Shown here: positions 31,936 through 41,497 of the stretch, in pieces | Layout of the letters: each line of letters opens with the position of its first letter | Numbering within the stretch: the first letter of the stretch is position 1 | NCBI GenBank assembly: GCA_003281255.1 | Contig: QCCL01000001.1 | Location: 186,001-250,000 of the forward strand | DNA length: 64,000 nucleotides | From: Prochlorococcus sp. AG-347-L02 | GTDB taxonomy: Bacteria > Cyanobacteriota > Cyanobacteriia > PCC-6307 > Cyanobiaceae | Direction: 5' to 3' | Notes under the pieces: model-generated | Database searches by the model: none | What the model saw: the letters and a program-made list of their open reading frames with translations, nothing else | What the model was told of the DNA's origin: nothing | Program-made: the position numbers and the translations under genes

Positions 31936-33255
31936 TTAGGCTACTTCATCTTCTAAATTATTTAAATCATTAAACTTTTTATTCATTGTTGGGTTATTTC
32001 TAGTTAATTTCTTAACGGTCAAATCTTGAGATTTGCTGTCCGCAGATAATAGATGTTTTTTTGAGAGAACTAAGGCTTCCTTAGTTTTTTGTAAATGGGT
32101 TATTGATTTATCAATTTCTGAAATTGCATCATTAAATCTATCCTGGGCAAGTGAAACATTTTTACCAACTGCATTTTTGAATTGCTCAAGAGTACTTTCA
32201 AAATTAGTTATGTCAAAATTCTCACGTTTCATTAAATCAACTTGTGATTTGTATTTTAAGGTTTCCAAAGATGCATTTCTTAGCAAAGAAATAATGGGCA
32301 AGAAAAATTGCGGTCTTATGACATACATTTTTGAGAATCTATGAGAAACATCTACTATTCCTGTATTATATAATTCACTATCCGGTTCTAGAAGCGATAC
32401 GAGTACTGCATATTCACAAGATTTTTGTCTTCTATCTTTATCTAATTCTTTTAAAAAATCTTCGTTTTTTCTTTTATTAGTTCCATTTAAACTTTCATTC
32501 TTCATCTCAAACATTATAGATACGACTTCAGTTTTATTTTTATCAAATTCTCTAAATATGTAGTCGCCTTTACTTCCAGAAGTGGCATCATTATCCTTTT
32601 CGAAATATGAGTTTTTAAAAGCAGAAGCACGATTCAGATTAAATTGTGTTTCGCAATGTATTTCTAATGTTTCTCCTATCATCTTAGTAGATAATCTAGA
32701 TTTCATTTCTCTTAACTCCTGAATAGTTAGATCTCTTTCACTAATTTTGCTTTTAAACTTTTCTTCAATTAATTTTTCATTAATTGAATGTTCAAGTTTC
32801 ATCTTTTCAATGGAATTTGTTAATGATGAGTTCTCTTTTTCTAAATTAGTAACAGCTTCGCTAACTTTGTTTTTTAAAGATAATTCTGAAATTAAAGACT
32901 GGTTTTTGATTTCATCCTTCAACTTGATTAATTCATTATTCAATGAATTAATTTTATTTGTTGCTTGATTTTTTAAATCATTTAGGGCATTTGTTTTCTT
33001 TTCTTCAGCTATTTTTAATTTAGATTCAAGAGTTTGGATCTCAGACTCTTTAATGCGATTTTGCTCTATTAACTGTATTTTTAATTCACGTTTTAAAATT
33101 TCCAAAGCTTTTTTATTATCTTCTTCAGCCAAAATAAGTCTTTCTTTTATTTGTTTGTTAAATTCTTCGTCTTTTATCTGAAGAAGTATTTCTTCAAAGC
33201 TGCTTGGATCAATTCGGAAAGTTTTGCCGCATGAAGGACATTTAATATCTTTCAT
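31936..33255 (-). CDS. DUF2130 protein (COG4487) with zinc ribbon and coiled coil
   Basis: 439 residues: an N-terminal CPSCGKTFRID zinc-ribbon half, about 170 residues of coiled coil, and the DUF2130 domain with ETQFNLNRASAFKNSYFEK, SGSKGDYIFRE, IMFEMKNE and KDRRQKSCEYAVLVSLLE. The GDY...FEMK arrangement resembles a PD-(D/E)xK nuclease core (inference). C-terminal coiled coil. Some relatives are linked to DNA or restriction-like functions, but none is established. Confidence 0.85.
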   Translation of the reverse strand: MKDIKCPSCGKTFRIDPSSFEEILLQIKDEEFNKQIKERLILAEEDNKKALEILKRELKIQLIEQNRIKESEIQTLESKLKIAEEKKTNALNDLKNQATNKINSLNNELIKLKDEIKNQSLISELSLKNKVSEAVTNLEKENSSLTNSIEKMKLEHSINEKLIEEKFKSKISERDLTIQELREMKSRLSTKMIGETLEIHCETQFNLNRASAFKNSYFEKDNDATSGSKGDYIFREFDKNKTEVVSIMFEMKNESLNGTNKRKNEDFLKELDKDRRQKSCEYAVLVSLLEPDSELYNTGIVDVSHRFSKMYVIRPQFFLPIISLLRNASLETLKYKSQVDLMKRENFDITNFESTLEQFKNAVGKNVSLAQDRFNDAISEIDKSITHLQKTKEALVLSKKHLLSADSKSQDLTVKKLTRNNPTMNKKFNDLNNLEDEVA

Positions 33256-33386
33256 TTTTTCATTAAAAAATTAATATTAGAAAGTATTTAATATTCGAAT
33301 TATGTAAAAAGAATATTATTCTTGACTAAGAATAAACAAAGATCCAATATTATGCATTAAAAAATAAAAAAATTACTCAATAAAAG

Positions 33387-33755
33387 TCATATTAATCCCG
33401 ATTCCTTAAGAATATTTATTTTATTTGCTAATTCAATATCTGCGGAGGATATTGAGCGATCTAAAGTTTTGTGAGAAGAAACTGTGTAACCACTATCATC
33501 AACAAATTCGTCTTCAGCATCTTCTAAGTGGGCATTCTCATTTTGGAGATTTTTATAATTATCAGACTTGTATATATTTGACTTACTATTAATACTATAT
33601 CCAAAATTCGCAATTCCTCTGGCATCTAATGCTTCCTCAACTAATATTCCAACTACCTTAGATCTACTTATAGATTCGCTCTTAGATATTTCATCAATAA
33701 TCTCAAGTACTCTTTTCCTAGGGAGATATCCTATTCTTTTAACTTTAAGTTCCAT
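33387..33755 (-). CDS. Small protein with ribbon-helix-helix-like N-terminus
   Basis: 122 residues. MELKVKRIGYLP (strand), KRVLEIIDEISKSES (helix) and ISRSKVVGILVEEALDARGI (helix) give a ribbon-helix-helix DNA-binding pattern. The acidic C-terminal part (NAHLEDAEDEFVDDSGY) may be a partner-binding region. A regulator by inference. It is divergent from a gene across the repeat at 33861-33934. Confidence 0.55.
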   Translation of the reverse strand: MELKVKRIGYLPRKRVLEIIDEISKSESISRSKVVGILVEEALDARGIANFGYSINSKSNIYKSDNYKNLQNENAHLEDAEDEFVDDSGYTVSSHKTLDRSISSADIELANKINILKESGLI

Positions 33756-33860
33756 GAATTTTTACATATGTCAATATTGTAACACTTCTGTCAAATCATA
33801 TCAGATTTTGATTGATGGCACTTATGTACACATTTAAATAATGAGATTAAAGTATAATTT

Positions 33861-33934
33861 AAAGAACAATCATGAAAAGTTATTTCTCAAATAGTCATGA
33901 AGATTGTTTTATATACTCATTCTGATTGTTCTTT
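33861..33934. repeat. Perfect 12-bp inverted repeat with 50-nt loop
   Basis: AAAGAACAATCA (33861-33872) and TGATTGTTCTTT (33923-33934) are exact complements. The loop holds a 17-codon ORF (starting at 33872) and two ATGAA-containing repeats. It may be the body of a small RNA or an operator pair between divergent genes. Confidence 0.5.
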
Positions 33935-33983
33935 CAGATTTTGTAGGACTTCTAAAATGTTCTTAATTTAAATTCCAAATATT

Positions 33984-34187
33984 ATGAAAAATAAACTATA
34001 TGATAATGCTGATAGCTTTGCAATGTCATTTGATGAGGAATGGGAAAATATTGATTGTGATGATATAAGATTAAAAATAGATAAGGTATTTGAACTTTTA
34101 TCAGACCACCCTTTTTTAATATCTAACCCAGAGAATGCTAGAAAAATGGCAGAATTTAGGATATTCTCATTAAAAAAATTTCAATAA
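33984..34187 (+). CDS. Hypothetical 67-residue protein
   Basis: An acidic N-terminus (DNADSFAMSFDEEWENIDCD), then a DIRLKIDKVFELLSDHPF and ARKMAEFRIFSLKK helix pair. Soluble; not recognised. Divergent from the RHH-like gene. Confidence 0.55.
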   Translation: MKNKLYDNADSFAMSFDEEWENIDCDDIRLKIDKVFELLSDHPFLISNPENARKMAEFRIFSLKKFQ

Positions 34188-34242
34188 TCATTTTAAATTT
34201 TATAAAATTTATTTTTTAAAATTAATCTTTATTACTTATTAT

Positions 34243-34416
34243 TTAAAAAGTTGGTGAATTAAAAAATCCTTTACTGTATAAAAATATTATTATGCCAATA
34301 ATAGGACCTATCCCAAAAACAAAAAGTACTAATTTTGCAGAATTTTTTGTTTGACCTAATTTTTGATCTTTTAAATTTGCATTAGTTTGATTTTTTTTTG
34401 ATTTTTTCTTTTTCAT
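34243..34416 (-). CDS. Small 57-residue basic membrane protein
   Basis: A very basic N-terminus (MKKKKSKKNQTNANLKDQK) and one helix (LVLFVFGIGPIIGIIIFLY), predicted with N-terminus in the cytoplasm. It is just below usual length cut-offs. Function unknown. Confidence 0.5.
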   Translation of the reverse strand: MKKKKSKKNQTNANLKDQKLGQTKNSAKLVLFVFGIGPIIGIIIFLYSKGFFNSPTF

Positions 34417-34551
34417 GAAGGATATACTACTACAGAGTTACTTTAAAAGTTTTCTAGATGTTATTGGGCTTGAAATAATTTTTCAATTTAAAAAAATTTA
34501 TATGAGAGTAAAAAAGACCGTATTGTATAATGTGAAGAATATAAAGGAAAT

Positions 34552-34749
34552 ATGAGTGCAACAAAGAGAGAGGAAGTATGTTCTCACCTTAGATACATAA
34601 GGTTAGAGCTTAGAGAGATGCATCAAATGCTTATCAAGGAAGATTTGTTGCCAGATCTTAATGAAGCAAAGGAAGTACTAGCACAGCTTGATGCATTATT
34701 GGATTTATTATCAGAAAAAAGAGTGACTAAGATAAAAAACCCATTTTGA
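34552..34749 (+). CDS. Hypothetical 65-residue helical protein
   Basis: Soluble and helical (CSHLRYIRLELREMHQML, then LNEAKEVLAQLDALLDLLSE), probably a helical hairpin. Not recognised. GGAAA upstream serves as a modest ribosome binding site. Confidence 0.6.
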   Translation: MSATKREEVCSHLRYIRLELREMHQMLIKEDLLPDLNEAKEVLAQLDALLDLLSEKRVTKIKNPF

Positions 34750-34773
34750 AAGCTTTAGATTAATTTGAATATA

Positions 34774-34968
34774 TTAAAGATAATTTGTGGCTGATTCTAT
34801 TTTTTTTCTATTATCGTGCATTTGTTCTAATTTATTGTAAATTTCTTTAATTTGAATTTGTATTAAATCGGTCGAATGTATATTACTTAACGCATCTAAT
34901 GTTGATAGAAGGCTTTCTTTCGCTTCGATTAAATGTCTACATTCTTTACTACCTGCTTCGTATGACAT
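34774..34968 (-). CDS. Hypothetical 64-residue helical protein
   Basis: Soluble (SKECRHLIEAKESLLSTLDA, then IQIKEIYNKLEQMHDNRKK). It is convergent with the 65-residue gene 24 bp away; both are small helical hairpins. Function unknown. Confidence 0.55.
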   Translation of the reverse strand: MSYEAGSKECRHLIEAKESLLSTLDALSNIHSTDLIQIQIKEIYNKLEQMHDNRKKIESATNYL

Positions 34969-35113
34969 AAGGATTCTTATAAAAAATTTTATTATCCCAA
35001 ATATATTAAAAATTCTTCCGTATTGCTTGATACTCTTATTAAATCAACGCTTATTATTGTAATTTTCAATACAGAATAAGAAATTATTTTTACTATGATC
35101 AAAATAAAAATTC

Positions 35114-35296
35114 ATGCAAGAAAACTACAATGATTATAAATTCTGTATTAAGTTGGCCTTAGATAATGCAAAAAAAAGAATTAATCTATTAGATAATTCT
35201 GATAAGAAGTGCGTCCTAGAAGAGTATAAGGAGTGGATTAATGATGGTTTAAATAAGCATACAGTTTTACTTCTAAGAGATGATCCGATTATATGA
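35114..35296 (+). CDS. Hypothetical 60-residue protein
   Basis: Soluble and charged (YKFCIKLALDNAKKRINLLD, then EEYKEWINDGLNKHTV). It ends with DDPII, reminiscent of small pathway-lacking picocyanobacterial proteins. Not recognised. Confidence 0.5.
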   Translation: MQENYNDYKFCIKLALDNAKKRINLLDNSDKKCVLEEYKEWINDGLNKHTVLLLRDDPII

Positions 35297-35316
35297 GAAT
35301 AATGTAAAAATATTCG

Positions 35317-35412
35317 TTAATTCTTTGTACTAGAAGTAACCCTGAATAAAAAATAAAGACTTGCAATAAATATAATTACCAAAATTACAGTTAATGATGA
35401 AAAACTATGCAT
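35317..35412 (-). CDS. Small 31-residue single-helix membrane protein
   Basis: MHSFSSLTVILVIIFIASLY then FLFRVTSSTKN: one helix with a short basic tail. It is convergent with the 60-residue gene. Supported only by composition. Confidence 0.35.
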   Translation of the reverse strand: MHSFSSLTVILVIIFIASLYFLFRVTSSTKN

Positions 35413-35471
35413 ATCTTTATTAATTAATAAATTTATTTAAATATAGCAGTTAAGTTAAATTATTCTTGAAT

Positions 35472-35600
35472 TCAATTTTCTTTTAAAAGTGAAAAAATAA
35501 ATTTATTCAAACTTTCTTTTTCTAAAAATATTTTTTTATTCTTATAGGTTTTTAATTTCTTAAAAATTGAATCAACTAAGTGTTGTGCTTTTGGAGTCAT
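35472..35600 (-). CDS. Hypothetical 42-residue basic protein
   Basis: MTPKAQHLVDSIFKKLKTYK, then a lysine-rich helix ending FSLLKEN. It lies just downstream of the lipoprotein gene on the same strand (9 bp), so probably co-transcribed. Confidence 0.4.
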   Translation of the reverse strand: MTPKAQHLVDSIFKKLKTYKNKKIFLEKESLNKFIFSLLKEN

Positions 35601-35609
35601 ATATTAAAT

Positions 35610-35960
35610 TTATTTTTCCAATAAATAAATTTTCTCTTCACCTATTTTGTCTGGCTTTGTTATTTTACATCCTTTATCTTTTTCCATATTACAATCTTTT
35701 GTAGCAGGAACAGATTTCCAGGTGCAAATTTTTTCTTGAGAATCTTCTTTTAAAATATTCCATCCATCATCTAAGTATTCTGAAATACCATCCTCTCCAC
35801 AAGAAAACTTTATTTCCATTCTCTCCTTTTCTGAATTAGGATTTTCTTCAATATTTTTTTCTAAATTATTTATGGGATTCTTTTTATTAGTTGATGGCTT
35901 ACAAGAAATTAAGAAAATTGCAAATAGAATTATGAATGGAAATTTTTTTATTAATTTCAT
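35610..35960 (-). CDS. Hypothetical 116-residue lipoprotein
   Basis: The signal peptide ends in FLISC, a lipobox, so cysteine 20 is the likely lipidated residue. The mature part has four more cysteines (FSCGEDG, KICTWKS, DCNMEKDKGC). Envelope-attached; function unknown. Confidence 0.65.
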   Translation of the reverse strand: MKLIKKFPFIILFAIFLISCKPSTNKKNPINNLEKNIEENPNSEKERMEIKFSCGEDGISEYLDDGWNILKEDSQEKICTWKSVPATKDCNMEKDKGCKITKPDKIGEEKIYLLEK

Positions 35961-36000
35961 TTTTTTACTTTTTATAATTCTAAATCATTTAAATTATAGT

Positions 36001-36177
36001 TTATTTTGATTCTATTAATTTTAATAGTTTATCCATTTTATTCATCAAGTCTTTTACTTCACCTGGCTTTGGTAATATTAATTCTTCCGTAACTTCTAAA
36101 TGCATTTTCTTTAAGTTTTGCCTCAAATCTTTTAAATGCATTTTTACGTTTTCTTTCTTTTGTTTTATATCAGTCAT
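36001..36177 (-). CDS. Hypothetical 58-residue helical protein
   Basis: Highly charged (MTDIKQKKENVKMHLKDLRQ, then GEVKDLMNKMDKLLKLIESK), soluble and probably helical. It lies about 80 bp downstream of the 145-residue gene on the same strand. Not recognised. Confidence 0.5.
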   Translation of the reverse strand: MTDIKQKKENVKMHLKDLRQNLKKMHLEVTEELILPKPGEVKDLMNKMDKLLKLIESK

Positions 36178-36258
36178 TATAATAGAATAAAAACTATATT
36201 TAACTTAAAGTAATTATCATAATATTGAGATGCTTATTTGTAGAGAATAATTCAAAAT

Positions 36259-36696
36259 TTAATTTTTTAAATTTTCTATTTCATAGATTTCATTTCCACC
36301 ATAACAAAAATTTGTAGATATCATTTTTATTTCCCTATTATTGATTCCGATTATATTTTTATTTTTAATAATATAATTTTTTGCAATCACTTCACAATCT
36401 AATTTATTTTTTGCATGTTTAATAACTGGATAAAAATATGCCAATGTAGTAATTACAAACAAAAATATTATTATTGATTTGTTTTCATTTTTAATAAATT
36501 CTTTAGATGTTTTGTTTGCTTTTAATATTTTTATTAGTAATTTATCTGGTAATCCTATTTGAACAAATAATAACTCTACCCACCATGGAAGATCCTTATT
36601 TTTCTTTTTCTTAAAGTTATCAGAAGTATTCATTTTCTTGGCTTCATAGTTTTGGTTTCTAACTTCTTCAGGATTAGTTGTTTCTTTTTTACTCAT
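36259..36696 (-). CDS. Hypothetical 145-residue membrane protein
   Basis: A charged N-terminus (EEVRNQNYEAKKMNTSDNFK) with a hydrophobic patch, then one helix (SIIIFLFVITTLAYFYPV) followed by IKHAKNKLDC and, at the end, TNFCYGGNEIYE. The post-helix layout (K-rich, Cys, about 40 residues, FCYGG) resembles the products at 8275 and 15963. Confidence 0.6.
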   Translation of the reverse strand: MSKKETTNPEEVRNQNYEAKKMNTSDNFKKKKNKDLPWWVELLFVQIGLPDKLLIKILKANKTSKEFIKNENKSIIIFLFVITTLAYFYPVIKHAKNKLDCEVIAKNYIIKNKNIIGINNREIKMISTNFCYGGNEIYEIENLKN

Positions 36697-36824
36697 ATCA
36701 TCTAATGATTTATTTGGAATGTAGAGGTTTTATTTTGATTTGGAAACTATATTTTTATTTTATAAGTTTTAATTTAATTTATCTATGAATTTGAGTATTG
36801 TTAATTTGTATTTAGAAATTTTAA

Positions 36825-37094
36825 ATGGCAAAAAAAAGAAGGAAGTTAAATAAAGATTTTGAGAAAAAAATATATTCATCAAAAAAAAATGTCGAATTAG
36901 TACTGGCAAAAATCTATGATATCGATGATGAAGACATACAAAAAGAATATATGAGCGCTTTTAACAAAGTGGTTTACTTATATGATGAATTAAAAGAAGA
37001 TTACGAACGAAAAGGATTTTCTGATAATTCTGAAGAACTTCTCACAAACTACAAAAATGCTTTTAATCTTTTCGAATCAGAATTTGAAATTTAA
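36825..37094 (+). CDS. Hypothetical 89-residue protein
   Basis: A basic N-terminus (MAKKRRKLNKDFEKKIY) and an acidic helical remainder (EEDIQ-like DDEDIQKEYMSAFNKV, then YLYDELKEDYERKG). Soluble; not recognised. Confidence 0.55.
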   Translation: MAKKRRKLNKDFEKKIYSSKKNVELVLAKIYDIDDEDIQKEYMSAFNKVVYLYDELKEDYERKGFSDNSEELLTNYKNAFNLFESEFEI

Positions 37095-37103
37095 ATTCAA
37101 TTT

Positions 37104-37313
37104 TTAATTACCCTTGTAAGGTGTTACAGGTATTTCAATTAGTTTTCCTTCTTGGAGATCAGATCTTTTCTCTTGTAATTTTTTGATGCATAAAGATACC
37201 CTTTTCTCCTTTTTGCAAAATCTTTTTATTTGGTAGTCAGTAAGTGAGAATGATTTATTACTGAATGAGAAAAAGGCCAATAAAAACATAGAAAAATTTA
37301 ATACCAACTTCAT
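37104..37313 (-). CDS. Hypothetical 69-residue secreted protein
   Basis: The signal peptide NFSMFLLAFFSFSNKSFS is followed by a basic, two-cysteine mature part (RFCKKEKRVSLCIKKLQEK). The cysteines are nine residues apart. Periplasmic, unknown function. Confidence 0.55.
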   Translation of the reverse strand: MKLVLNFSMFLLAFFSFSNKSFSLTDYQIKRFCKKEKRVSLCIKKLQEKRSDLQEGKLIEIPVTPYKGN

Positions 37314-37353
37314 TTATTCTCTCCTGACTATTTTCTAATTTTCTTTAATTTAA

Positions 37354-37632
37354 TTACTTTCTATTATAAATATCTATAATTTGTTTCAATTCATCTTTAC
37401 TTAAGTCTGTTGAAATAAAAACTTCTTGGGCTGTTTTACCTTTTCTAGCTATTGCTTTATATCCGTTTATAGTTTTCACTGACAATCTAATTATCAATTT
37501 AGAAGATCTTCCCCTGGATCTTGAAATAGCAGCTGGAGTTATTGTCTTGATATTATTGTCCAGTGCTAGCTTTTGGAGTATTGGAATTAGACCTTCTATA
37601 TTTGTACTATGATTTAGAACTAATCTTCCCAA
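37354..37632 (-). CDS. DUF2103-like protein
   Basis: 92 residues. GRLVLNHSTNIEGLIPILQK, ISRSRGRSSKLIIRLSV and YKAIARKGKTAQEVFI match the DUF2103 family of small, predicted metal-binding proteins that is common in cyanobacteria. Role unknown. Confidence 0.65.
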   Translation of the reverse strand: MGRLVLNHSTNIEGLIPILQKLALDNNIKTITPAAISRSRGRSSKLIIRLSVKTINGYKAIARKGKTAQEVFISTDLSKDELKQIIDIYNRK

Positions 37633-37747
37633 TTTAGATTTATTTTTATTCTATTGAGAAAATTTTGTTTCTGAGAAATTAACTTTAGCTTTAAAATGAT
37701 TAAAAAATTTAAAGTTCTGTTATATTTATATTAGCGATTTAAATTTA

Positions 37748-37849
37748 ATGATCTTTCAAATAGGTTGGGCATCACTTGCAGCAATTTTTACTTTTTCAAT
37801 TGCCATGGTTGTTTGGGGAAGAAATGGGGACGGATCCATTGACATATGA
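37748..37849 (+). CDS. petN: Cytochrome b6f complex subunit PetN
   Basis: 33 residues: [20 protein letters not shown] then [13 protein letters not shown], with the strongly conserved WGRNG loop. PetN is a single-helix subunit of the b6f complex in the thylakoid membrane. The stop is shared with the following gene's ATG (ATGA). Confidence 0.95.
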   Translation: MIFQIGWASLAAIFTFSIAMVVWGRNGDGSIDI

Positions 37850-37986
37850 TTTCATTTTTAACTTATGAAGTCTATTTAAGTAAATTTCTTATCCTAACAT
37901 CGTTTGTTTTACTCATATTTATAACATTAGCTGTAATTTATATATCCTATGTCTCTTGGAAAGATAAAAAAAGATTAAAAAAATAG
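37846..37986 (+). CDS. Small 46-residue membrane protein coupled to petN
   Basis: It starts inside the petN stop (ATGA). One long helix ([20 protein letters not shown]) follows a short polar segment, then a basic tail (WKDKKRLKK). Translational coupling to petN suggests but does not prove a link to the b6f complex. Confidence 0.6.
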   Translation: MISFLTYEVYLSKFLILTSFVLLIFITLAVIYISYVSWKDKKRLKK

Positions 37987-37992
37987 ATATTA

Positions 37993-38646
37993 TTATTTTT
38001 GGTCTTTTTTCTTATCCTTAATTCTGAGTTCTTCAATTAATTCTTTTGCTTGTTGCATTTTTGATAAAGTGCTCTTATAAATTCCAATATCTTTTTCTGC
38101 TTTATTAGCAGATAAGCTTAACTTCTCAAAAATATCAGAAATCATTTTATTTTTTTCTAATTCATCTTTCTCTTTAAAATCTTGGGCGTTTGAAATTAAT
38201 ATATATATTCCTAAGTTCAAAATCCTTGAAGGATAAAGTTTAGAATTACTTTTTTCTATTGATAATTTTAAAATATCTGCAGATGTTTTATCCTTGAATT
38301 CTTTTTGAGACTTTTTAGATATTTCATTAATTTCCTTCGCCTCAAAATTTGTGGAACTGCATAAAGATTCAAAAAGTAGGTCCAAGTGTTTTTCAGGTTG
38401 ATATCCTTTCATTAATTCTTTGAATGTTTCGGTAAGACCGACACAAAAGAGATAATTTTGCATAAATTCATTCTGATGGTTTAAAAGATTAAGTTCGACA
38501 AGCATTTCATCAACTATTTTTTTATATAAACCTGGAATGACGTAAGGAAATTTTTCATGAAATAACTTTTTGCTATCTGAAACAGTCAATTTTTCTTTCA
38601 ATTTTTTATATGTAAACCTTAATAAGGTTAGCGTATGTTGACTCAA
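37993..38646 (-). CDS. thf1: Thylakoid formation protein Thf1 / Psb29
   Basis: 217 residues. The start [50 protein letters not shown] and a C-terminal coiled coil fit Thf1. It assists photosystem II repair and FtsH function. It is divergent from clpP, 35 bp apart. Confidence 0.9.
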   Translation of the reverse strand: MSQHTLTLLRFTYKKLKEKLTVSDSKKLFHEKFPYVIPGLYKKIVDEMLVELNLLNHQNEFMQNYLFCVGLTETFKELMKGYQPEKHLDLLFESLCSSTNFEAKEINEISKKSQKEFKDKTSADILKLSIEKSNSKLYPSRILNLGIYILISNAQDFKEKDELEKNKMISDIFEKLSLSANKAEKDIGIYKSTLSKMQQAKELIEELRIKDKKKDQK

Positions 38647-38681
38647 TATCGTTAATATCTAATAAACAGATAAATATTATT

Positions 38682-39269
38682 ATGATCCCTTTAGTTTTAG
38701 AAGAATCAGGTGGTAGTGAAAGAGTCTTTGATATTTATTCGAGACTATTAAGAGAGAGAATAATCTTTTTGGGAGAACAAGTTACTAGTGAAACTGCTAA
38801 TAGAATTGTTGCTCAACTATTGTTCCTCGAGGCAGAGGATCCTGATAAGGACATTTATATGTATATAAATTCACCTGGCGGATCCGTGTATGACGGATTG
38901 GGTATCTTCGACACAATGCAACATGTAAAGCCTGACATTCATACAGTTTGTGTTGGCTTAGCAGCTAGTATGGGTGCTTTTTTACTTGCAGCAGGTACTA
39001 AAGGTAAAAGAAGCAGCCTTAGACATTCAAGAATAATGATTCATCAACCACTTGGAGGTGCTAGAGGGCAAGCCAGTGATATAAGAATTCAAGCAGATGA
39101 AATTTTGTTCTTAAAAGAACGACTAAATACTGAATTATCAGAAAGAACTGGAAAGGATTATGACACTATTAAAGAAGATACTGATAGAGATTTTTATATG
39201 TCACCTAACGAAGCGGTAGAGTACGGTTTAATTGATTTGGTGTTAGATAAGAAACCTATAAAAGTTTAG
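38682..39269 (+). CDS. clpP: ATP-dependent Clp protease proteolytic subunit
   Basis: 195 residues. The catalytic triad is serine 96 (AASMGAF), histidine 121 (MIHQP) and aspartate 170 (DRDFYM). The [10 protein letters not shown] and [10 protein letters not shown] blocks are typical. It assembles as a tetradecamer with a Clp ATPase in the cytoplasm; cyanobacteria have several ClpP isoforms plus ClpR. It overlaps convergent ftsH by 4 bp at the 3' end. Confidence 0.96.
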   Translation: MIPLVLEESGGSERVFDIYSRLLRERIIFLGEQVTSETANRIVAQLLFLEAEDPDKDIYMYINSPGGSVYDGLGIFDTMQHVKPDIHTVCVGLAASMGAFLLAAGTKGKRSSLRHSRIMIHQPLGGARGQASDIRIQADEILFLKERLNTELSERTGKDYDTIKEDTDRDFYMSPNEAVEYGLIDLVLDKKPIKV

Positions 39270-41179
39270 CTTAATAATTGAGGTGTTCTCTCTTTCTTAG
39301 GTATTTTAGTGAATTTGGAGAGAATACTTACAAATTCATCACCATCTAATGTTTCTTTTTCGATTAATAGGTCAACTATCTTATCCATAGCTTCTCTATT
39401 TTTGCTTACTATATCGTAGGTTTCTTTATAACATTCCTTGACCATTACTCTTACACTTTCATCTATTTGTTTAGAGATTGAATCAGAAACTTCACTTCTA
39501 GTCATCAAATCTCTACCAACAAATACTTCTTGATTACCACTTTCTAAAGCTATTGGACCTAAATTACTCATTCCAAATCTAGTAACCATTTGACGGGCCA
39601 TTGAAGCAACTTGTTGGAAATCACCTCCCGCTCCTGTTGTAATTTCACCTTCTCCAAAAACTACATCTTCAGCAGCTCTTCCTCCTAGAGCACCCATTAT
39701 CCTTGCTTTTAATTGCGCCCTGCTTACAAGGGTTTGTTCATCGTCTGGGGTAAACCAAGTTAATCCTTTAGCTTGACCTCTTGGAATGACGGTTACTTTT
39801 TGAACAGGATCATGGGCTTTAACAAGTGAACCTATGAGAGCATGACCAACTTCATGATAAGCAATTAATCTCTTGCTTCTACCATCAGTTAATGGAGAAC
39901 CTTCCATTCCTGCGACAATCCTGTCTACAGAGTCATCAATTTCTGAGATACTTATAGAGTCTTTTCTCCTCCTAGCGGTTAATATAGCAGCTTCATTTAA
40001 TAAATTTGCTAAATCTGCCCCGGTAAATCCTGGTGTTCTTCTCGCAATGCTTTCAAGCGTTAAATCCTCTTGAAGTTTCTTATTCCTAGCATGGACTTCC
40101 AGTATTGATAATCTGCCCTTGATATCAGGTGCATCTACAGTTACCTGTCGATCAAATCTGCCTGGTCTCATTAGAGCTGAGTCTAAAACATCTGGCCTGT
40201 TTGTGGCTGCAATTATTATTATGCCACTATTACCTTCGAAGCCATCCATTTCAGTAAGTAGTTGGTTGAGAGTTTGTTCTCTCTCATCATTGCCCCCACC
40301 AATACCTGCACCTCTTTGCCTACCGACAGCATCGATTTCATCAATAAAAATTAAACAAGGACTATTCTCTTTAGCTCTTTTGAAAAGGTCTCTAACTCTA
40401 CTAGCGCCAACACCAACAAACATTTCAACAAATTCAGAACCCGATAATGAGAAAAATGGCACACCTGCTTCACCTGCAATTGCTTTAGCTAAGAGGGTTT
40501 TACCAGTACCAGGAGGCCCTACTAATAGAACACCTTTGGGAATTCTTGCACCTACAGAAGTAAATTTTTCTGGTTTTTTCAGAAAAGTGACAACTTCTTG
40601 CAAATCCTGTTTGGCTTCATTAACACCAGCAACATCATCGAAAACAACTCCTGTTTCAGCTTCCATGGCAAATCTTGCCTTTGTTTTCCCAAACTGCATT
40701 GCTTGACCAGGGCCCCCAGGCATACCATTTGACCTCCTCGCTAACAAAATTAAACCTCCAATTAAGATAGCCGGGAAGAGTAAATTACCCAAAATTCCTA
40801 ATGCAGGAGGAGCTGTTTTAACTGGATGCACATCAAAACTGATACCCTCATTTTTTAAAATATTAATAAGTTCTGGTGTTAGGCCGGGAAGATCTACCCG
40901 CAACCTTTGAACTTTATTATCTAAATCCGAATCTATCGTCTCTATAACTGCATTTCTTCCTCCTTCAAAAATATCGACAGATGTAACCCTTCCTGAATCA
41001 ATGTAATCTAAAAATCTGCCATAACTAACTCTGGCTACCGCAGAATTTCTTGGAGCTACAGTAGTCCCATTCGATTTGAGTGAATCAATATTACTTGAAG
41101 ATAAAAATTGGTAGGAAAGTACTATTACTAAAAGTATAGGTAAAGCCCATAAAATTAATGTTTTAAATTTCTGATTCAT
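39266..41179 (-). CDS. ftsH: AAA+ metalloprotease FtsH
   Basis: About 637 residues from ATG 41179 (the frame is open 14 codons further, which would place extra residues before the first helix). A hydrophobic N-terminal helix, a lumenal/periplasmic domain, a second helix ([19 protein letters not shown]), Walker [14 protein letters not shown], Walker B IFIDEID, SRH and the zinc motif HEVGH. It degrades damaged membrane proteins, including photosystem II D1, near Thf1. Confidence 0.96.
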   Translation of the reverse strand: MNQKFKTLILWALPILLVIVLSYQFLSSSNIDSLKSNGTTVAPRNSAVARVSYGRFLDYIDSGRVTSVDIFEGGRNAVIETIDSDLDNKVQRLRVDLPGLTPELINILKNEGISFDVHPVKTAPPALGILGNLLFPAILIGGLILLARRSNGMPGGPGQAMQFGKTKARFAMEAETGVVFDDVAGVNEAKQDLQEVVTFLKKPEKFTSVGARIPKGVLLVGPPGTGKTLLAKAIAGEAGVPFFSLSGSEFVEMFVGVGASRVRDLFKRAKENSPCLIFIDEIDAVGRQRGAGIGGGNDEREQTLNQLLTEMDGFEGNSGIIIIAATNRPDVLDSALMRPGRFDRQVTVDAPDIKGRLSILEVHARNKKLQEDLTLESIARRTPGFTGADLANLLNEAAILTARRRKDSISISEIDDSVDRIVAGMEGSPLTDGRSKRLIAYHEVGHALIGSLVKAHDPVQKVTVIPRGQAKGLTWFTPDDEQTLVSRAQLKARIMGALGGRAAEDVVFGEGEITTGAGGDFQQVASMARQMVTRFGMSNLGPIALESGNQEVFVGRDLMTRSEVSDSISKQIDESVRVMVKECYKETYDIVSKNREAMDKIVDLLIEKETLDGDEFVSILSKFTKIPKKERTPQLLS

Positions 41180-41286
41180 TAATCTGTAGAAAGTTAATTC
41201 TAAGATTGTAGAATGAATCAATGCATTTCGTTGATATTTTCTCTATCTTTATGCTTATACTGCTATTGAATGTAACCGATTTATAA

Positions 41287-41496
41287 ATGAAATTTGAGAT
41301 TAACGATAAGGTTAAGTTGATTGCCCCTGTCTCTTACTTGAAGACTTCAGATAATATGCCGATGTTAAGACCACCTGATCTAGTGGCAATTGATGAAATT
41401 GGAGAAATCCTATCAATTAAATCTCCAGATACTGTTGAAGTAAAGTTTAGAAGAGGTTCTTTTTTAATCGATATTGATAAAATTGAGAAAAAATAA
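41287..41496 (+). CDS. sipA: DUF3148 protein, SipA-like
   Basis: 69 residues. The blocks KVKLIAPVSYLKTSDNMPML and RPPDLVAIDEIGEI, then VKFRRGSFLIDID, match SipA (DUF3148), the small SH3-like protein that binds the sensor kinase NblS/Hik33. Divergent from ftsH; convergent with the first M16 gene (1 bp apart). Confidence 0.85.
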   Translation: MKFEINDKVKLIAPVSYLKTSDNMPMLRPPDLVAIDEIGEILSIKSPDTVEVKFRRGSFLIDIDKIEKK

Positions 41497-41497
41497 T

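Noticed and set aside
40119..40706. 195-codon plus-strand frame
   Set aside because: It lies wholly antisense to the strongly conserved AAA part of ftsH, and its residues follow from reverse reading of FtsH codons.
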